From an uncultured Lachnospiraceae bacterium (GTDB taxonomy: Bacteria; Bacillota; Clostridia; Lachnospirales; Lachnospiraceae): a stretch of 32,738 bases of DNA. Position 1 is the first letter of the stretch. Every line of letters begins with the position of its first letter. The DNA lies in the NCBI GenBank assembly GCA_947589125.1, contig CANPZZ010000012.1, positions 1 through 32,738 of the forward strand. The letters run 5' to 3'. The notes under the pieces are model-generated. The model was not told where the DNA came from. It worked only from the letters and a program-made list of their open reading frames with translations, and did no database searches. Position numbers and translations under genes: made by a program. This document shows positions 1 to 11,027 of this stretch, piece by piece.

Positions 1-701
<701 letters not shown>

Positions 702-829
702 GATAATGTCCTCCTTTTTTTACGTGTACCCCCACGTGTTTTTTCTCAGTACCTTCCGTATAACTAGCCTAACTAATATCATATTTGATTTTATACAAAA
801 TATCAACCATTTTTTTTAGAAATTTTACA

Positions 830-1564
830 CTAATCCGAAAAATTCTTCTTGAATGTTGAGACCAGATCCTCCTTATTCTCATCGTAATTGTCCAGATACA
901 GCGTTCCGTCCAGATCCTGGATCTGCGGCATCATATTGGCCAGCAGGGAAATTTTGCCATCCATCTGCGAGCCGTCTCCCAGCACCACCTCTACTTTATT
1001 GATATATAAGCTTGCCTCTCCTTTGGAATTATACCGGATCCCGTCCACCGCAAGCTTTCGCAGGGACAATAACTGCGTCAGGTTCAGGATCTCCTCGAAG
1101 ATCCGGCTGTCTTCCACAGGAAGCGCCTGATACAGAACGATCTGTCCGAACTGCAGGCCGGAGATCTCGGGAATCCCCGGAAGCGCCGTATCCGTGCTCT
1201 CCACCACGATCCCGTCCTTATCAAAATACATATAGCTTCCCATATAGGAGACGTAGCCCACGACGCTCTTCTCATGGACGATCACCTCCACATGGGTGGG
1301 ACCGGTAAATTCGACCTGATAATCCTCGACGAACGGAATGCGGATATGCTCCTGCGTCTTTTCCTTCAGAAAGAAATAAGCGCTGTTCCAGTCCAGGTTC
1401 TTCTGAAAGAGCATGCTTACGATCTCATTCTCCGTATAGCGGCTGTTGCCGACAACGGTCACCTGGGTCACATTGACGGACAGGATCACCACCGCGGCGG
1501 AAACGACGGCCACGATGAAGATGAACAGCCCCATATGCGGTTTTCTGTCCGATATATCTTCCAT
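830..1564 (-). CDS. divIB: Cell division protein DivIB/FtsQ (POTRA domain); ORF is open to 1804 but the ATG at 1564 is a likelier start
   Basis: Single TM segment (GLFIFIVAVVSAAVVILSV) followed by a POTRA-like VTVVGNSRYTENEIVSM region; lies between murA and ftsZ. GGAGGAACT-ATG at 1564; the 1565-1804 extension is low-complexity. Confidence 0.85.
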   Translation of the reverse strand: MEDISDRKPHMGLFIFIVAVVSAAVVILSVNVTQVTVVGNSRYTENEIVSMLFQKNLDWNSAYFFLKEKTQEHIRIPFVEDYQVEFTGPTHVEVIVHEKSVVGYVSYMGSYMYFDKDGIVVESTDTALPGIPEISGLQFGQIVLYQALPVEDSRIFEEILNLTQLLSLRKLAVDGIRYNSKGEASLYINKVEVVLGDGSQMDGKISLLANMMPQIQDLDGTLYLDNYDENKEDLVSTFKKNFSD

Positions 1565-1754
1565 AGTTCCTCCAACCTGCCCGGTACCGCAGTCTCTCCG
1601 GCGCCGCAATCCTGCGTATCTCTCATTCTCCGCAGGGCGCATATACGCGGCTGTCTGCCCGGTTCCGGCGCACTGTCCGCGACTGCTTCCCGGCCCTGAC
1701 ATCCTGCCTGCGACTGTTCTTCCGGTCCCGGCGCCCTGTCCGCGAAACGGCCGT

Positions 1755-3098
1755 TCATCCCCGGCCGCCCGCTGCCTCGGCATCGGCTTCGTCCGCTCTC
1801 TCACCGGCGGCTTCCTCCGCCTCCGGCAGCTGTCTGATCCGCGCGCCCAGGCTCTTAAGGTCCCCGCAGATATCCTCGTATCCCCGCAGGATATGAGCGC
1901 AGCCGCCGATCCTGGTCTTTCCTTCCGCGGCCAGCCCGGCCACCGCTAAAGCGGCGCCGCCGCGCAGATCCGGGGCCGTGACGCACGCCCCGCGAAGCGG
2001 ATAGATACCGCGCACCTCCGCCTTATTTCCTTCTATATCAATACAGGCTCCCATCCGGCGCAGCTGAACCGCCGTCGCGAAGCGCCCTTCAAATACCGTT
2101 TCCAATACCTGTCCGCAGCCGTCGCTGACGGACAGAAGCGACAGCATCGGCGACTGCAGGTCCGTGGGAAAGCCCGGATAAGGAGCGGTCCTTACTTTCA
2201 CCGGCCCCGGCCGCCGCGCCATACCCACGCGGATGCCGGAAGGCGCCTCCTCAATCTCAGCGCCCATGCGCCGCAGAACCCTGGTAACTCCCCGAAGCTG
2301 GACCGCGTCCGTACCTCGCAGGAAGGCCCGGCCGCCGGCCGCCATAACACAGGACATATACGTTCCGGTCACGATCCGGTCGCCCGGAGCCGCGTATTCC
2401 GAATCGTGGAATTCGTTCACGCCTTCCACGGTGACAGTCTCTTCTCCGATCCCGGAAATCTTCGCTCCCATGCCTGAAAGCATCCAGCACAGGCTTACGA
2501 TCTCCGGCTCCCGGGCTGCGCCTTCGATCACGGTCGTTCCCCGGGCCGCAGCCGCCGCCAGAAGCACATTCTCCGTAGCGCCGACGCTCGGATACGGAAA
2601 ACGGATCCTTCCGCCGGTAAGCTTATCCGCCCTGGCCGCGATCCTTCCGTCTTCCTGCCCGGCAATCTCCGCGCCCAGCCTTTCAAGGCCGTACAGATGC
2701 AGATCGATGGGACGGCTTCCGATGGAACAGCCGCCCGGATAGTAGGTGGCCGCTTCCCCGGTCCGTCCCAGGAGCGCTCCCAGAAGCACGATGGAGGAAC
2801 GCATGGACGCCACATATTCTCTCGGAACCGCCACCCGGCTGACCGTACGCGCGTCGATCTCCAGCCGGTGTCCGTCCATTCTGCACCTGCATCCCATGGA
2901 CGTAAGGATGTCCGTCATGCAGAATACATCCTGTATCCGCGGGACATTCTCAAGAACCGTAGTCCCTCTGTGGAGAACGGCCGCCGCCATCATGGGCAGC
3001 ACCGCGTTCTTTGACCCCTGAATCCTAACGTCCCCGTTAAGAGGACGCAATCCTTCTATTTCTATTCCAGACAAGCCATTCCCTCCCGAAATCTCCAT
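1755..3098 (-). CDS. murA: UDP-N-acetylglucosamine 1-carboxyvinyltransferase
   Basis: LRPLNGDVRIQGSKNAVLPMMAAAVL and PGFPTDLQSPMLSLLSVSDG are MurA hallmarks. A TTG start slightly downstream (about 3074) is also possible. Confidence 0.93.
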   Translation of the reverse strand: MEISGGNGLSGIEIEGLRPLNGDVRIQGSKNAVLPMMAAAVLHRGTTVLENVPRIQDVFCMTDILTSMGCRCRMDGHRLEIDARTVSRVAVPREYVASMRSSIVLLGALLGRTGEAATYYPGGCSIGSRPIDLHLYGLERLGAEIAGQEDGRIAARADKLTGGRIRFPYPSVGATENVLLAAAAARGTTVIEGAAREPEIVSLCWMLSGMGAKISGIGEETVTVEGVNEFHDSEYAAPGDRIVTGTYMSCVMAAGGRAFLRGTDAVQLRGVTRVLRRMGAEIEEAPSGIRVGMARRPGPVKVRTAPYPGFPTDLQSPMLSLLSVSDGCGQVLETVFEGRFATAVQLRRMGACIDIEGNKAEVRGIYPLRGACVTAPDLRGGAALAVAGLAAEGKTRIGGCAHILRGYEDICGDLKSLGARIRQLPEAEEAAGERADEADAEAAGGRG

Positions 3099-3143
3099 AT
3101 CTTATGGTATGCTTCCGGAAAAGCTGTAGCTGCCCGGTCAGGA

Positions 3144-4292
3144 CTATTTTTCCAGTTTTATCTGATTGGACACACTGAGAACCATTCCCATCTCGATCAG
3201 AAGGAACAGGACCGACGTGCCGCCGTAGCTGATAAACGGCAGCGTAATGCCCGTATTGGGGATCGTATTGGTCACAACGGCGATATTTAAGATCACCTGG
3301 ATCGAGATATGACCCATAACTCCCACCACCAGCATGGAACCGAACAGATCCGGCGCGCTGCCGGCGATGACCAGGAAGCGGTAGATCATAAACATAAAGA
3401 TCAGGATCACGGAAACAGCGCCGAAAAGCCCGAGCTCCTCGCAGATGATCGAAAAGATCATATCGTTCTGGGCCTCGGGTACGAATCCCATCTTCTGAAT
3501 GCTCTGACCAAGCCCCTTGCCGAAGAGTCCGCCGGAGCCGATGGCGTAAAGGCCCTGAAGCACCTGGAAGCCGCCCTCCTGGGAATAACTCTCCGGATCC
3601 AGCCACACATTGATACGGCCGAGCTGATAATCATGCAGAAGCCCGATCTCCGTCAGCGCCTTTCCGATGGGTCCGGCGAAAGCCAGGACCAGGCCCGCGG
3701 CCGCAACGCAGAGAACGTACGGCCATTTCTCCTTGCTGGCTACAAACATCATCACGAAACCGATCCCGACGATGATGATGCCGGTACTTAAGTTGTTCAG
3801 AACGACGATCAGCGCAAGGGGAAGCACCAGAAGCATAACCCGGAATTTCCCGGCAAACCGGTCGATGTCTTTCCCGTAACGGACGATCATGGACGCCAGG
3901 GCCACGATGACCACGATCTTCACCAGCTCCGACGGCTGAAAACTGAAGGAACCGTAGCCGAGCCACCGTTTCTTGCCGTTATACTCACGGCCGAGAGGCG
4001 TAAACGTCACCAGGAGCATCAGTATCCAGACCACCGCAACGCCAAGCTTCCACACCTTCGCGTACCAGTGATAATCCATCTTGGAAATGATGATCATGAC
4101 CACCAGCCCTACGGCGGCGATCGCCCCCTGGCGAATCATGAAATACGCCGCGTTCCCGTCGTAATCGATCTGCGCCTTGTAGGAACTTGCGCTGTAGATC
4201 ATGATCAGTCCGAATATCGTCAGAAAGACGATGGCAAACAGCAGGCTGTAATCATAAAACCGCTGGGAACGTTTTCTTCTCTCCTGAGCCAT
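3144..4292 (-). CDS. ftsW: FtsW/RodA/SpoVE-family SEDS peptidoglycan glycosyltransferase
   Basis: Polytopic membrane protein with KKRWLGYGSFSFQPSELVKI, GGLFGKGLGQSIQKMGFVPEAQNDMIFSIICEELG and PFISYGGTS motifs. Confidence 0.93.
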   Translation of the reverse strand: MAQERRKRSQRFYDYSLLFAIVFLTIFGLIMIYSASSYKAQIDYDGNAAYFMIRQGAIAAVGLVVMIIISKMDYHWYAKVWKLGVAVVWILMLLVTFTPLGREYNGKKRWLGYGSFSFQPSELVKIVVIVALASMIVRYGKDIDRFAGKFRVMLLVLPLALIVVLNNLSTGIIIVGIGFVMMFVASKEKWPYVLCVAAAGLVLAFAGPIGKALTEIGLLHDYQLGRINVWLDPESYSQEGGFQVLQGLYAIGSGGLFGKGLGQSIQKMGFVPEAQNDMIFSIICEELGLFGAVSVILIFMFMIYRFLVIAGSAPDLFGSMLVVGVMGHISIQVILNIAVVTNTIPNTGITLPFISYGGTSVLFLLIEMGMVLSVSNQIKLEK

Positions 4293-4403
4293 GTCGTCTT
4301 CCTCCTTCCTCTTCTCTCCGGCCCGCGCGCGGCGTCCCCCGCTGCGGTACGCTGCCGCTTCCGTCCGGTGTCTCAGACCGCGCCGGCACTGCTCTCCGGC
4401 CGG

Positions 4404-5762
4404 TTACAGATTTCTCACGCACTCCTTAAAGATCCTGCCCCGCTCCTCGTAATCCTTAAACATCCCCCAGCTGGCGCAGGCTGGAGACAGCAGAACACAG
4501 TCGCCGCTCTCCGCGTAGTAGGCGCATACCTTCACCGCCTCCGCCATATCCTCGGCGTACATGATATCCGTAAATCCGTGGGCGCGGGCGCACTCGGCGA
4601 TCTTATCCCTGGTCTGTCCGATCAGCACAAGATATTTTACGTTGCCGCCGAAGGATTCGATCCACTCGTCGTAAGACGAGCCTTTGTCATAACCGCCGCC
4701 GATCAGGATGATCGGTCCCGGCATGGCCTTCACGGCCTGAATGGCGGCGTCCGGATTGGTTCCCTTGGAATCGTTATAGTAGCGGACGCCCAGCCGCTCC
4801 AGCACGAATTCGATCCGATGCTCTACGGCCTTGAACTGCTTTACCACCCTCAGGATCGTCTTCATCGGAACGCCCATCGCCGAGGCGACGGCAATGGCAG
4901 CCATCACATTCTCATGGTTATGGCGTCCCAGAAGGTTCATATCGCGCACATCCATCAGGGGCACCGCCCTGCCGTTTGCCGCGCGCATGATCTCATAGCC
5001 TTCCATATAGTATCCGTCGGCCAGCTTATTGCGGCTGCTGAAGAACACCGCCTGGGGCCGCAGGTCTTCTCTCTGACCGAAGGCCCGCAGCACCTCGTCG
5101 TCATAGTTTAAGACGCAGACATCGTCCTCCGTCTGATTTGCGGCGATGCTCTCCTTCACTTCTATGTAGCATTCCATCGTATGATGGCGGTTTAAATGAT
5201 CCGGTGTGATATTCAGGATCGCGCTGGCCTTCGGATGGAAATCCACCATCGTCTCCAGCTGGAAGCTGGACACCTCGGCCACCGTAACGCTCTGATCCGT
5301 CGTCTGAAGAGCCACATCGGTATAGGGAATCCCGATATTGCCCACCACATACACTTCCCTGTAGTAAGCCTGCAAGATCTCTCCGACCAGGGCCGTGGTC
5401 GTCGTCTTGCCGTTAGTACCGGTGATGGCCGCCAACTGTCCTTTCGCGCAGTGGTATGCCAGCTGCAGTTCGCCCCAGATCGGGATCCCGGCTTCGCGGA
5501 TCTGCTCCACAAACGGCGTCTCCAGCGAGATCCCCGGACTTATAATGCAAAGCATAACGCCGTCAAGCGCCTCCGGGCGAAACTCTCCCAGAACCACACT
5601 GACAGCGGCTCCATTTTCAAAATTCTCAAGCAATGCGGGCGCGTGAAGCGTAGCGTTGCCGTCGTAAAGCACCACTTCCCCTCCCAGCGCGAGCAATAAT
5701 CTGGCCGACGAGATCCCGCTTTTGCCGGCTCCCGCTACCAATACCTTCTGACTCTGGCTCAT
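4404..5762 (-). CDS. murD: UDP-N-acetylmuramoylalanine--D-glutamate ligase
   Basis: MSQSQKVLVAGAGKSGISSARLL..., AITGTNGKTTTTALVGEIL, YNDSKGTNPDAAIQAVKAM. The track ORF extends to 5867, but GGAGGAACATTTC-ATG supports the start at 5762. Confidence 0.95.
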   Translation of the reverse strand: MSQSQKVLVAGAGKSGISSARLLLALGGEVVLYDGNATLHAPALLENFENGAAVSVVLGEFRPEALDGVMLCIISPGISLETPFVEQIREAGIPIWGELQLAYHCAKGQLAAITGTNGKTTTTALVGEILQAYYREVYVVGNIGIPYTDVALQTTDQSVTVAEVSSFQLETMVDFHPKASAILNITPDHLNRHHTMECYIEVKESIAANQTEDDVCVLNYDDEVLRAFGQREDLRPQAVFFSSRNKLADGYYMEGYEIMRAANGRAVPLMDVRDMNLLGRHNHENVMAAIAVASAMGVPMKTILRVVKQFKAVEHRIEFVLERLGVRYYNDSKGTNPDAAIQAVKAMPGPIILIGGGYDKGSSYDEWIESFGGNVKYLVLIGQTRDKIAECARAHGFTDIMYAEDMAEAVKVCAYYAESGDCVLLSPACASWGMFKDYEERGRIFKECVRNL

Positions 5763-5951
5763 GAAATGTTCCTCCTGTCTTCCTTCCAATTCTGACTCCG
5801 CGCATTTCGATCCGCATTTCCGTCCGCTGTCCCGCGCAGATACGAGTCCGCGTATTTCAGCCCACATCTCTGCGCCAATACGACGCCGCGCATTTTGATC
5901 CGCAGTCCCGCAGATAATCGCCCGCGCTCCGCTCCGCGGCAGACGCGTTTT

Positions 5952-6920
5952 CTACAGCCCCAAATACGCCACAAGGCACAAGATCGCCGTAACGATGGAA
6001 AATACTGCCACCACCCTGGTTTCCGACCAGCCGCACAGTTCAAAATGATGATGGATCGGCGCCATCTTAAAGATCCTCTTACCGCCTGTCTTCTTAAAAT
6101 AGGTCACCTGGATAATGACCGACAGCACCTCGATCAGATAAATGAACCCAATGATCAGGATGAAAAGAGGCATCTGCATCATCAGGGCGCTGGCAGCCAC
6201 AAAACCGCCAAGCGCCAGGGATCCGGTATCGCCCATGAACACCTTGGCCGGATAGACGTTAAACAGCAGAAAGCCAAGAAGGCTTCCCACCACCGCCCCG
6301 GTGATCGGGCTGATGCCGCTGCCCTCCCCCAGCGCGATGATCGTCAGGAAAGTAGCCACCAGGATCGTAACGCTGGTGCACAGTCCGTCAAGACCGTCGG
6401 TAAAATTCACGCCGTTGTCGGTGCCCAGCATCACGACAAATACGAAGGGAATGTACAGATATCCCAGATCCAGCCAGATACCGCCGTCAAAGCCGCCGGT
6501 AAACGGCACCAGGATCCGCGTTCCCACATCGCCGGAATTCATCAGATAGTAGGTGAAGATCGCCGTGATCAGGATCTGCCCAGCCATCTTCTGCTTCGGA
6601 TTCAGGCCCTCGGACCGCTTCATGACGATCTTGATATAGTCGTCCAGGAATCCGATGATCCCGAAACCTACGGTCACGAACAATACCGGAATGATCTTCG
6701 GATATTCCGGAATGTAAAACAAGGACGTGATAACGATGCTGGAAAGTATGATCAGCCCGCCCATGGTAGGCGTTCCCGCTTTCTTAAGATGGGTCTGCGG
6801 ACCATCCTCCCGCACCTGCTGACCGAATTTCAGTCTGTGCAGGAATGGTATCACGACAGGGCACAGCACCGCGCTGATGGCAAAAGCGATGATTATCGCC
6901 AGTATGGTTTCATTGATCAT
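5952..6920 (-). CDS. mraY: Phospho-N-acetylmuramoyl-pentapeptide-transferase
   Basis: Polytopic protein with GTPTMGGLIIL, NFTDGLDGLCTSV and FKMAPIHHHFELCGWSE motifs. Confidence 0.97.
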   Translation of the reverse strand: MINETILAIIIAFAISAVLCPVVIPFLHRLKFGQQVREDGPQTHLKKAGTPTMGGLIILSSIVITSLFYIPEYPKIIPVLFVTVGFGIIGFLDDYIKIVMKRSEGLNPKQKMAGQILITAIFTYYLMNSGDVGTRILVPFTGGFDGGIWLDLGYLYIPFVFVVMLGTDNGVNFTDGLDGLCTSVTILVATFLTIIALGEGSGISPITGAVVGSLLGFLLFNVYPAKVFMGDTGSLALGGFVAASALMMQMPLFILIIGFIYLIEVLSVIIQVTYFKKTGGKRIFKMAPIHHHFELCGWSETRVVAVFSIVTAILCLVAYLGL

Positions 6921-6946
6921 ATCGCACCTCGGACTCTTATGTAATA

Positions 6947-8713
6947 TCAGAAATTAGTATACGTCGTTTCGCGGGAATAATCAACCGCAACTTCTTCGGC
7001 TTCAATTCCCAGATATGGCAGGATATTCCTGAAAATATCAGCAATCACCGGTGCGGCGATGGTTCCGCCGTAGTAAACTCCCTCCGGCTCGTCAATGGTG
7101 ATCAGCGCGATGACCTGCGGATCATCCGCCGGCGCGAAGCCTAGGAAACTGGAAATATATTTCTTTAAGCTTCTGGGCAGCTTCTCGGAGGTAGCCGTCT
7201 TGCCGCCGATCCGGTAGCCTTCGATCACGGCGTTCTTCCCGCCGCCCTCCGACACCACCTTCTCAAGCATGAACCGCATGGTCTCGCTGGTCTCGGCGGA
7301 AACGATTCCTTCCTCCACCGGATAAGTGAAGGTGTGGACTCTCTCTCCGTCGGCGCTGACCGACTTTATACCGAAATGAGGCGTCACCCGCGTTCCTCCG
7401 TTGACGATCGAGGCCGCCGTGGTGATCATCTGCAGCGGCGTGATCTGGAAAGACTGGCCGAAAGACACGGTAGCCAGCTCCACCAGCCCCATGTCTTCCT
7501 TCTTATGCATGATCGTAGACGCCTCGCCGGGCAGATCCACGCCGGTCTTCCCAAGAAGACCGAACTGGGTAAAATAATGGTAATACCGCTCCACACCCAG
7601 CCGCTGGCCCACGTCGATGAACACCGGATTGCAGGAATTCATCGTGGCCTGGAGGAAAGTTTCCCCACCATGGCCGCCTAATTTATGGCATCTGATCTTC
7701 CGATCCTCCACAATCCGGTATCCAGGGCAGGAAAAATGATCATTGATCCCCACTACGCCCGCTTCCAGCCCCGCCGAAGCGGTAATGATCTTGAAGGTGG
7801 AACCCGGCTCGTAGGTATCGTTGATTGCGGGATTGCGCCACATCTGGTTTAAAAGATCCTGTTTCGTGGCGGCGCTGCCTTCCTCCGGCTCCGTATTCAG
7901 TGTGAACGGATCGTTTAAGTTGAATTCCGGGACATTTACCATGGCCAGGATCTCGCCGTTTCGGGGATCCATGATGATCACGGACACCTTTTTGGCGTTC
8001 TTCTCCTCCATGACCTTAAGCGCAGCCTGCTGGGCGTAGGTCTGGATATTCACATCCAGGCTGACCGTCAGATCCGCGCCGGCCACCGGCTCGATCCGGT
8101 CCTCAAAGGCGTTCTCCAGCTCCACCCCGGCGGCGTCCGCCATCGTGAGGATCAGCCCGTTCTGCCCTTTCAGGTACTCCTCGTAGCGGACCTCCAGGCC
8201 GATGATGCCCTGGTTGTCGCCTCCGGTGAAGCCCAGTACCTTCGACGCCAGACTGTCATACGGATAATATCGTTTATAGTCTTCATCCACCTTCACGCCG
8301 GCCAGGCGCAGACTGCGGATGCGGTCCCCCGTCTCTTTGTCGACATTCGTCTTAATGATCTCGCGGGCGCTGTATTTCTCCACCTTGCCGCGGATCTCCT
8401 CCGCGGACAGCCCCAGTTCCCGCGAAAGCGCCTGCGTCACCTGCTCCGGCTCCTCGATCTGATTGTGGATCACGGAAATGGTGCATACCGTCCGGTTATC
8501 GGCGATAACGGTTCCGTTGCGGTCCAGGATCCTTCCTCTGGCCGCCTTGATCGTCCGCTCCCGCTGGTGCAGATCCTCGGCCATCTGGCCGTAATGGTCC
8601 GCCCGGAAAAGCATCAGGTAATCGAGCCGGCCGGTCATGGCAAGCATCAGAAGGCCGACTGCCAGGAATACGACGAGCGCTCTTGTTTTATATCTGCATA
8701 GATTCCGGTTCAT
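6947..8713 (-). CDS. Class B penicillin-binding protein (FtsI/SpoVD-like transpeptidase)
   Basis: Single N-terminal TM, PBP dimerisation region, YEPGSTFKIITASAGLE (SxxK), SCN-type motif at TMNSCNPVFIDVGQ, and GGKTATSEK (KTG-like). Confidence 0.92.
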   Translation of the reverse strand: MNRNLCRYKTRALVVFLAVGLLMLAMTGRLDYLMLFRADHYGQMAEDLHQRERTIKAARGRILDRNGTVIADNRTVCTISVIHNQIEEPEQVTQALSRELGLSAEEIRGKVEKYSAREIIKTNVDKETGDRIRSLRLAGVKVDEDYKRYYPYDSLASKVLGFTGGDNQGIIGLEVRYEEYLKGQNGLILTMADAAGVELENAFEDRIEPVAGADLTVSLDVNIQTYAQQAALKVMEEKNAKKVSVIIMDPRNGEILAMVNVPEFNLNDPFTLNTEPEEGSAATKQDLLNQMWRNPAINDTYEPGSTFKIITASAGLEAGVVGINDHFSCPGYRIVEDRKIRCHKLGGHGGETFLQATMNSCNPVFIDVGQRLGVERYYHYFTQFGLLGKTGVDLPGEASTIMHKKEDMGLVELATVSFGQSFQITPLQMITTAASIVNGGTRVTPHFGIKSVSADGERVHTFTYPVEEGIVSAETSETMRFMLEKVVSEGGGKNAVIEGYRIGGKTATSEKLPRSLKKYISSFLGFAPADDPQVIALITIDEPEGVYYGGTIAAPVIADIFRNILPYLGIEAEEVAVDYSRETTYTNF

Positions 8714-8789
8714 AGTCCCGCCGGGACATAATCATTGTTATAATATATGAACCGGTCCAAATTTTATGCCTGAACAGATGCGCAGCCTG

Positions 8790-11027
8790 TCATTCTGCCG
8801 CGCTGCCGGCCGGGAGCATATCAGGCAGGTCCGACGGAAGCAGGCTTCCGTCCTCTCCGTAATCCTGCGGTACATATTCTTCTGTCTCATAGGGGAATGG
8901 CGCGATATTGCCGCCGGCCGCGCCCCCCGCGGTTCCGGCATGGACGCCTTCGCCGGACGGTTCTCCGCCTTCCTGGCCTTCCGCACCGGTTTCTCCGTTC
9001 GCACCCGTTCCGGCGCCTTCCGCCTCATTTTCTTCTCCCTGGTTCTGTGTGCCGCTGTTTCCTTCCCCTTCCGAAGTACCTTCCGCGCCTGTTCCATCCG
9101 GATTCGTCACATATTCGCCGGACGGACGGATCGGCGTTACCACCTGCACATCGCCGGTGGGGAATACATTCAGATAAGGAAGAATGTCGCTCATTACCTG
9201 AGAGAATACCTTACTGGCAAAGGTACTGTGGGCCTGGTCTTCCACATGGGGTTCGTCGATGACCACATAGACCAGAACCTTCGGATCGTCGGTCGGAGCG
9301 ATGCCGCAGAACGACACCACATAATCCTTATGGTTACGTCCTACCTTCTCTGCCGTACCGGTCTTGCCGCCGATGGAATAGCCTTCCACTTTCGCCGCGG
9401 AACCGGTTCCCTTCTCCACGGTCATCAAAAGAGCGTTCCGCAGGAAACGGCTCGTGGAATCCGATACAGTCTCCCGCACCAGGACGCCGTCGTTTTTCTT
9501 CACAACGGAGCCGTTCTCATTGATGATCTGCTTCACCACATGAGGCTCGTAATAGTACCCGCCGTTGATGCAGGACGCAATTGCCGCCGCCATCTGCACC
9601 ATCGTACAGTTATAGTTCTGGCCGAAAGCGTTGGTCGCCAGCGCCGACGGCTCCGTGGTCTCCAGCCGGTAGACCAGCGAAGAAGCGGATTCCTCACCCG
9701 GAAGGTCGATGCCGGTCTTGGAGCCCAGGTTGAACATAGCCTGGTATTTATAGAAATTCTCCTTGCCGGTCAGGGCCGCAATCTGCATCATGGCGTCGTT
9801 GCAGGACTGCATCACGGTCTCCGTCAGGCTCAGTTCCCCGTGGCCGCCTTTGCTGTAGGCCGTACACTTGATCTTGAATACGCTGACCTGCTGATAACCG
9901 TCGCAGTAGAAGTAGCTGTTGGGGTTAATGGCGTTCTCTTCCAGCGCCGTAGCCACCGTCAGCACCTTGGACGGCGATCCCGGCTCATAGGTGTCGCTGA
10001 CGCAGAAGTTGCGCCACATCTGGCTCATGGCGTCCACCTTCTCCTCGTCGGTCATCTCCGCAAGCTGTGCCTCCGTATAGCGGGAGCTGAGATCGCGGGG
10101 ATTGTTAAGGTCGTAATTCTTCTCGTCGGCCATGGCCAGGATCTCGCCGTTATTGGGATCCATGACAATAATTCCGATGTGTTCGCTTCCGGTCTCCGCC
10201 TGCCACTGGGCGATGCGGTTCTCCACCATAGTCTGTACGTTCGCATCGATCGTTGAAACCACCTTGTAGCCGTTCTGGGCCGGCTTGATCACGATCTCCT
10301 TGTTGGACTCGTCATTCAGATAGCCGTACTCACGGCCATTGTTGCCTATAAGCATATCGTTATAGTACTGCTCAATGCCGCCGCTTCCGGTGGTGCCGTC
10401 GCTGCTGGCGAAGCCGATCACATTGCAGGCCAGGCTGTTGTACGGATAAAGCCTCTTATATTCTTCCTCGAACCAGACCCCGTAAACACGCGCCTTGCTC
10501 TTCGCTTTGGCGTTGGCCGTATTGATCTCGTCCGCGAGATTCTCGAATTCTTCCTTCTTATCATAGGAGATGCGGCGCTCATAGCGGATATACGGAGACG
10601 TCTTCTGGTTCTTAAGCGTCTCCAGAAGCTCGGCCCTGTCGTAGCCGAAGCACTGGACCAGCGCGTCCACCGTCGTGTCCAGATAGTTTGCTTCCGTCTT
10701 CTCATCGTGGAAGATCTGGCTGGCGTCGATGATCACGTTATATACTTTCTCGCTAGTGGCCAGATAGGTTCCGTTGCGGTCCACGATGTCGCCTCTGCGG
10801 TAAGGGATCGTGCGGCTGTCAAAGTTGGAACGCTGGGTCAGAACCACCTTCGTATAGTCCTCATTGTTCACATCGATGATATGATAAAGCACTCCGATAA
10901 GCGCAAGTAAAGCCAGCATGATCACGATGACCGTGACTGCCAGCTTCTCCTGCATATATCGTTTTAATATTTTCTTCTTTGGAGCACGGTGTTCCCTGTT
11001 CTCCTTAGTATTGCGGGATGTCTTCAT
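8790..11027 (-). CDS. Class B penicillin-binding protein (FtsI/PBP2-like) with long Gly/Glu-rich C-terminal tail
   Basis: Single TM, DTYEPGSPSKVLTVATALE (SxxK), MQSCNDAMMQIA and GGKTGTAEKVG (KTGT). The last ~115 residues are low-complexity. No PASTA domain recognised. Confidence 0.92.
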   Translation of the reverse strand: MKTSRNTKENREHRAPKKKILKRYMQEKLAVTVIVIMLALLALIGVLYHIIDVNNEDYTKVVLTQRSNFDSRTIPYRRGDIVDRNGTYLATSEKVYNVIIDASQIFHDEKTEANYLDTTVDALVQCFGYDRAELLETLKNQKTSPYIRYERRISYDKKEEFENLADEINTANAKAKSKARVYGVWFEEEYKRLYPYNSLACNVIGFASSDGTTGSGGIEQYYNDMLIGNNGREYGYLNDESNKEIVIKPAQNGYKVVSTIDANVQTMVENRIAQWQAETGSEHIGIIVMDPNNGEILAMADEKNYDLNNPRDLSSRYTEAQLAEMTDEEKVDAMSQMWRNFCVSDTYEPGSPSKVLTVATALEENAINPNSYFYCDGYQQVSVFKIKCTAYSKGGHGELSLTETVMQSCNDAMMQIAALTGKENFYKYQAMFNLGSKTGIDLPGEESASSLVYRLETTEPSALATNAFGQNYNCTMVQMAAAIASCINGGYYYEPHVVKQIINENGSVVKKNDGVLVRETVSDSTSRFLRNALLMTVEKGTGSAAKVEGYSIGGKTGTAEKVGRNHKDYVVSFCGIAPTDDPKVLVYVVIDEPHVEDQAHSTFASKVFSQVMSDILPYLNVFPTGDVQVVTPIRPSGEYVTNPDGTGAEGTSEGEGNSGTQNQGEENEAEGAGTGANGETGAEGQEGGEPSGEGVHAGTAGGAAGGNIAPFPYETEEYVPQDYGEDGSLLPSDLPDMLPAGSAAE

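Noticed and set aside
4068-5111. 347-aa plus-strand ORF
   Set aside because: Antisense to ftsW and murD, which have clear family motifs.
5895-6944. 349-aa plus-strand ORF
   Set aside because: Antisense to mraY; composition (HQ/DR-rich) is a shadow frame.
8766-10256. 496-aa plus-strand ORF
   Set aside because: Antisense to the PBP gene at 8790-11027; His/Arg-rich composition typical of mirror frames in GC-rich coding DNA.
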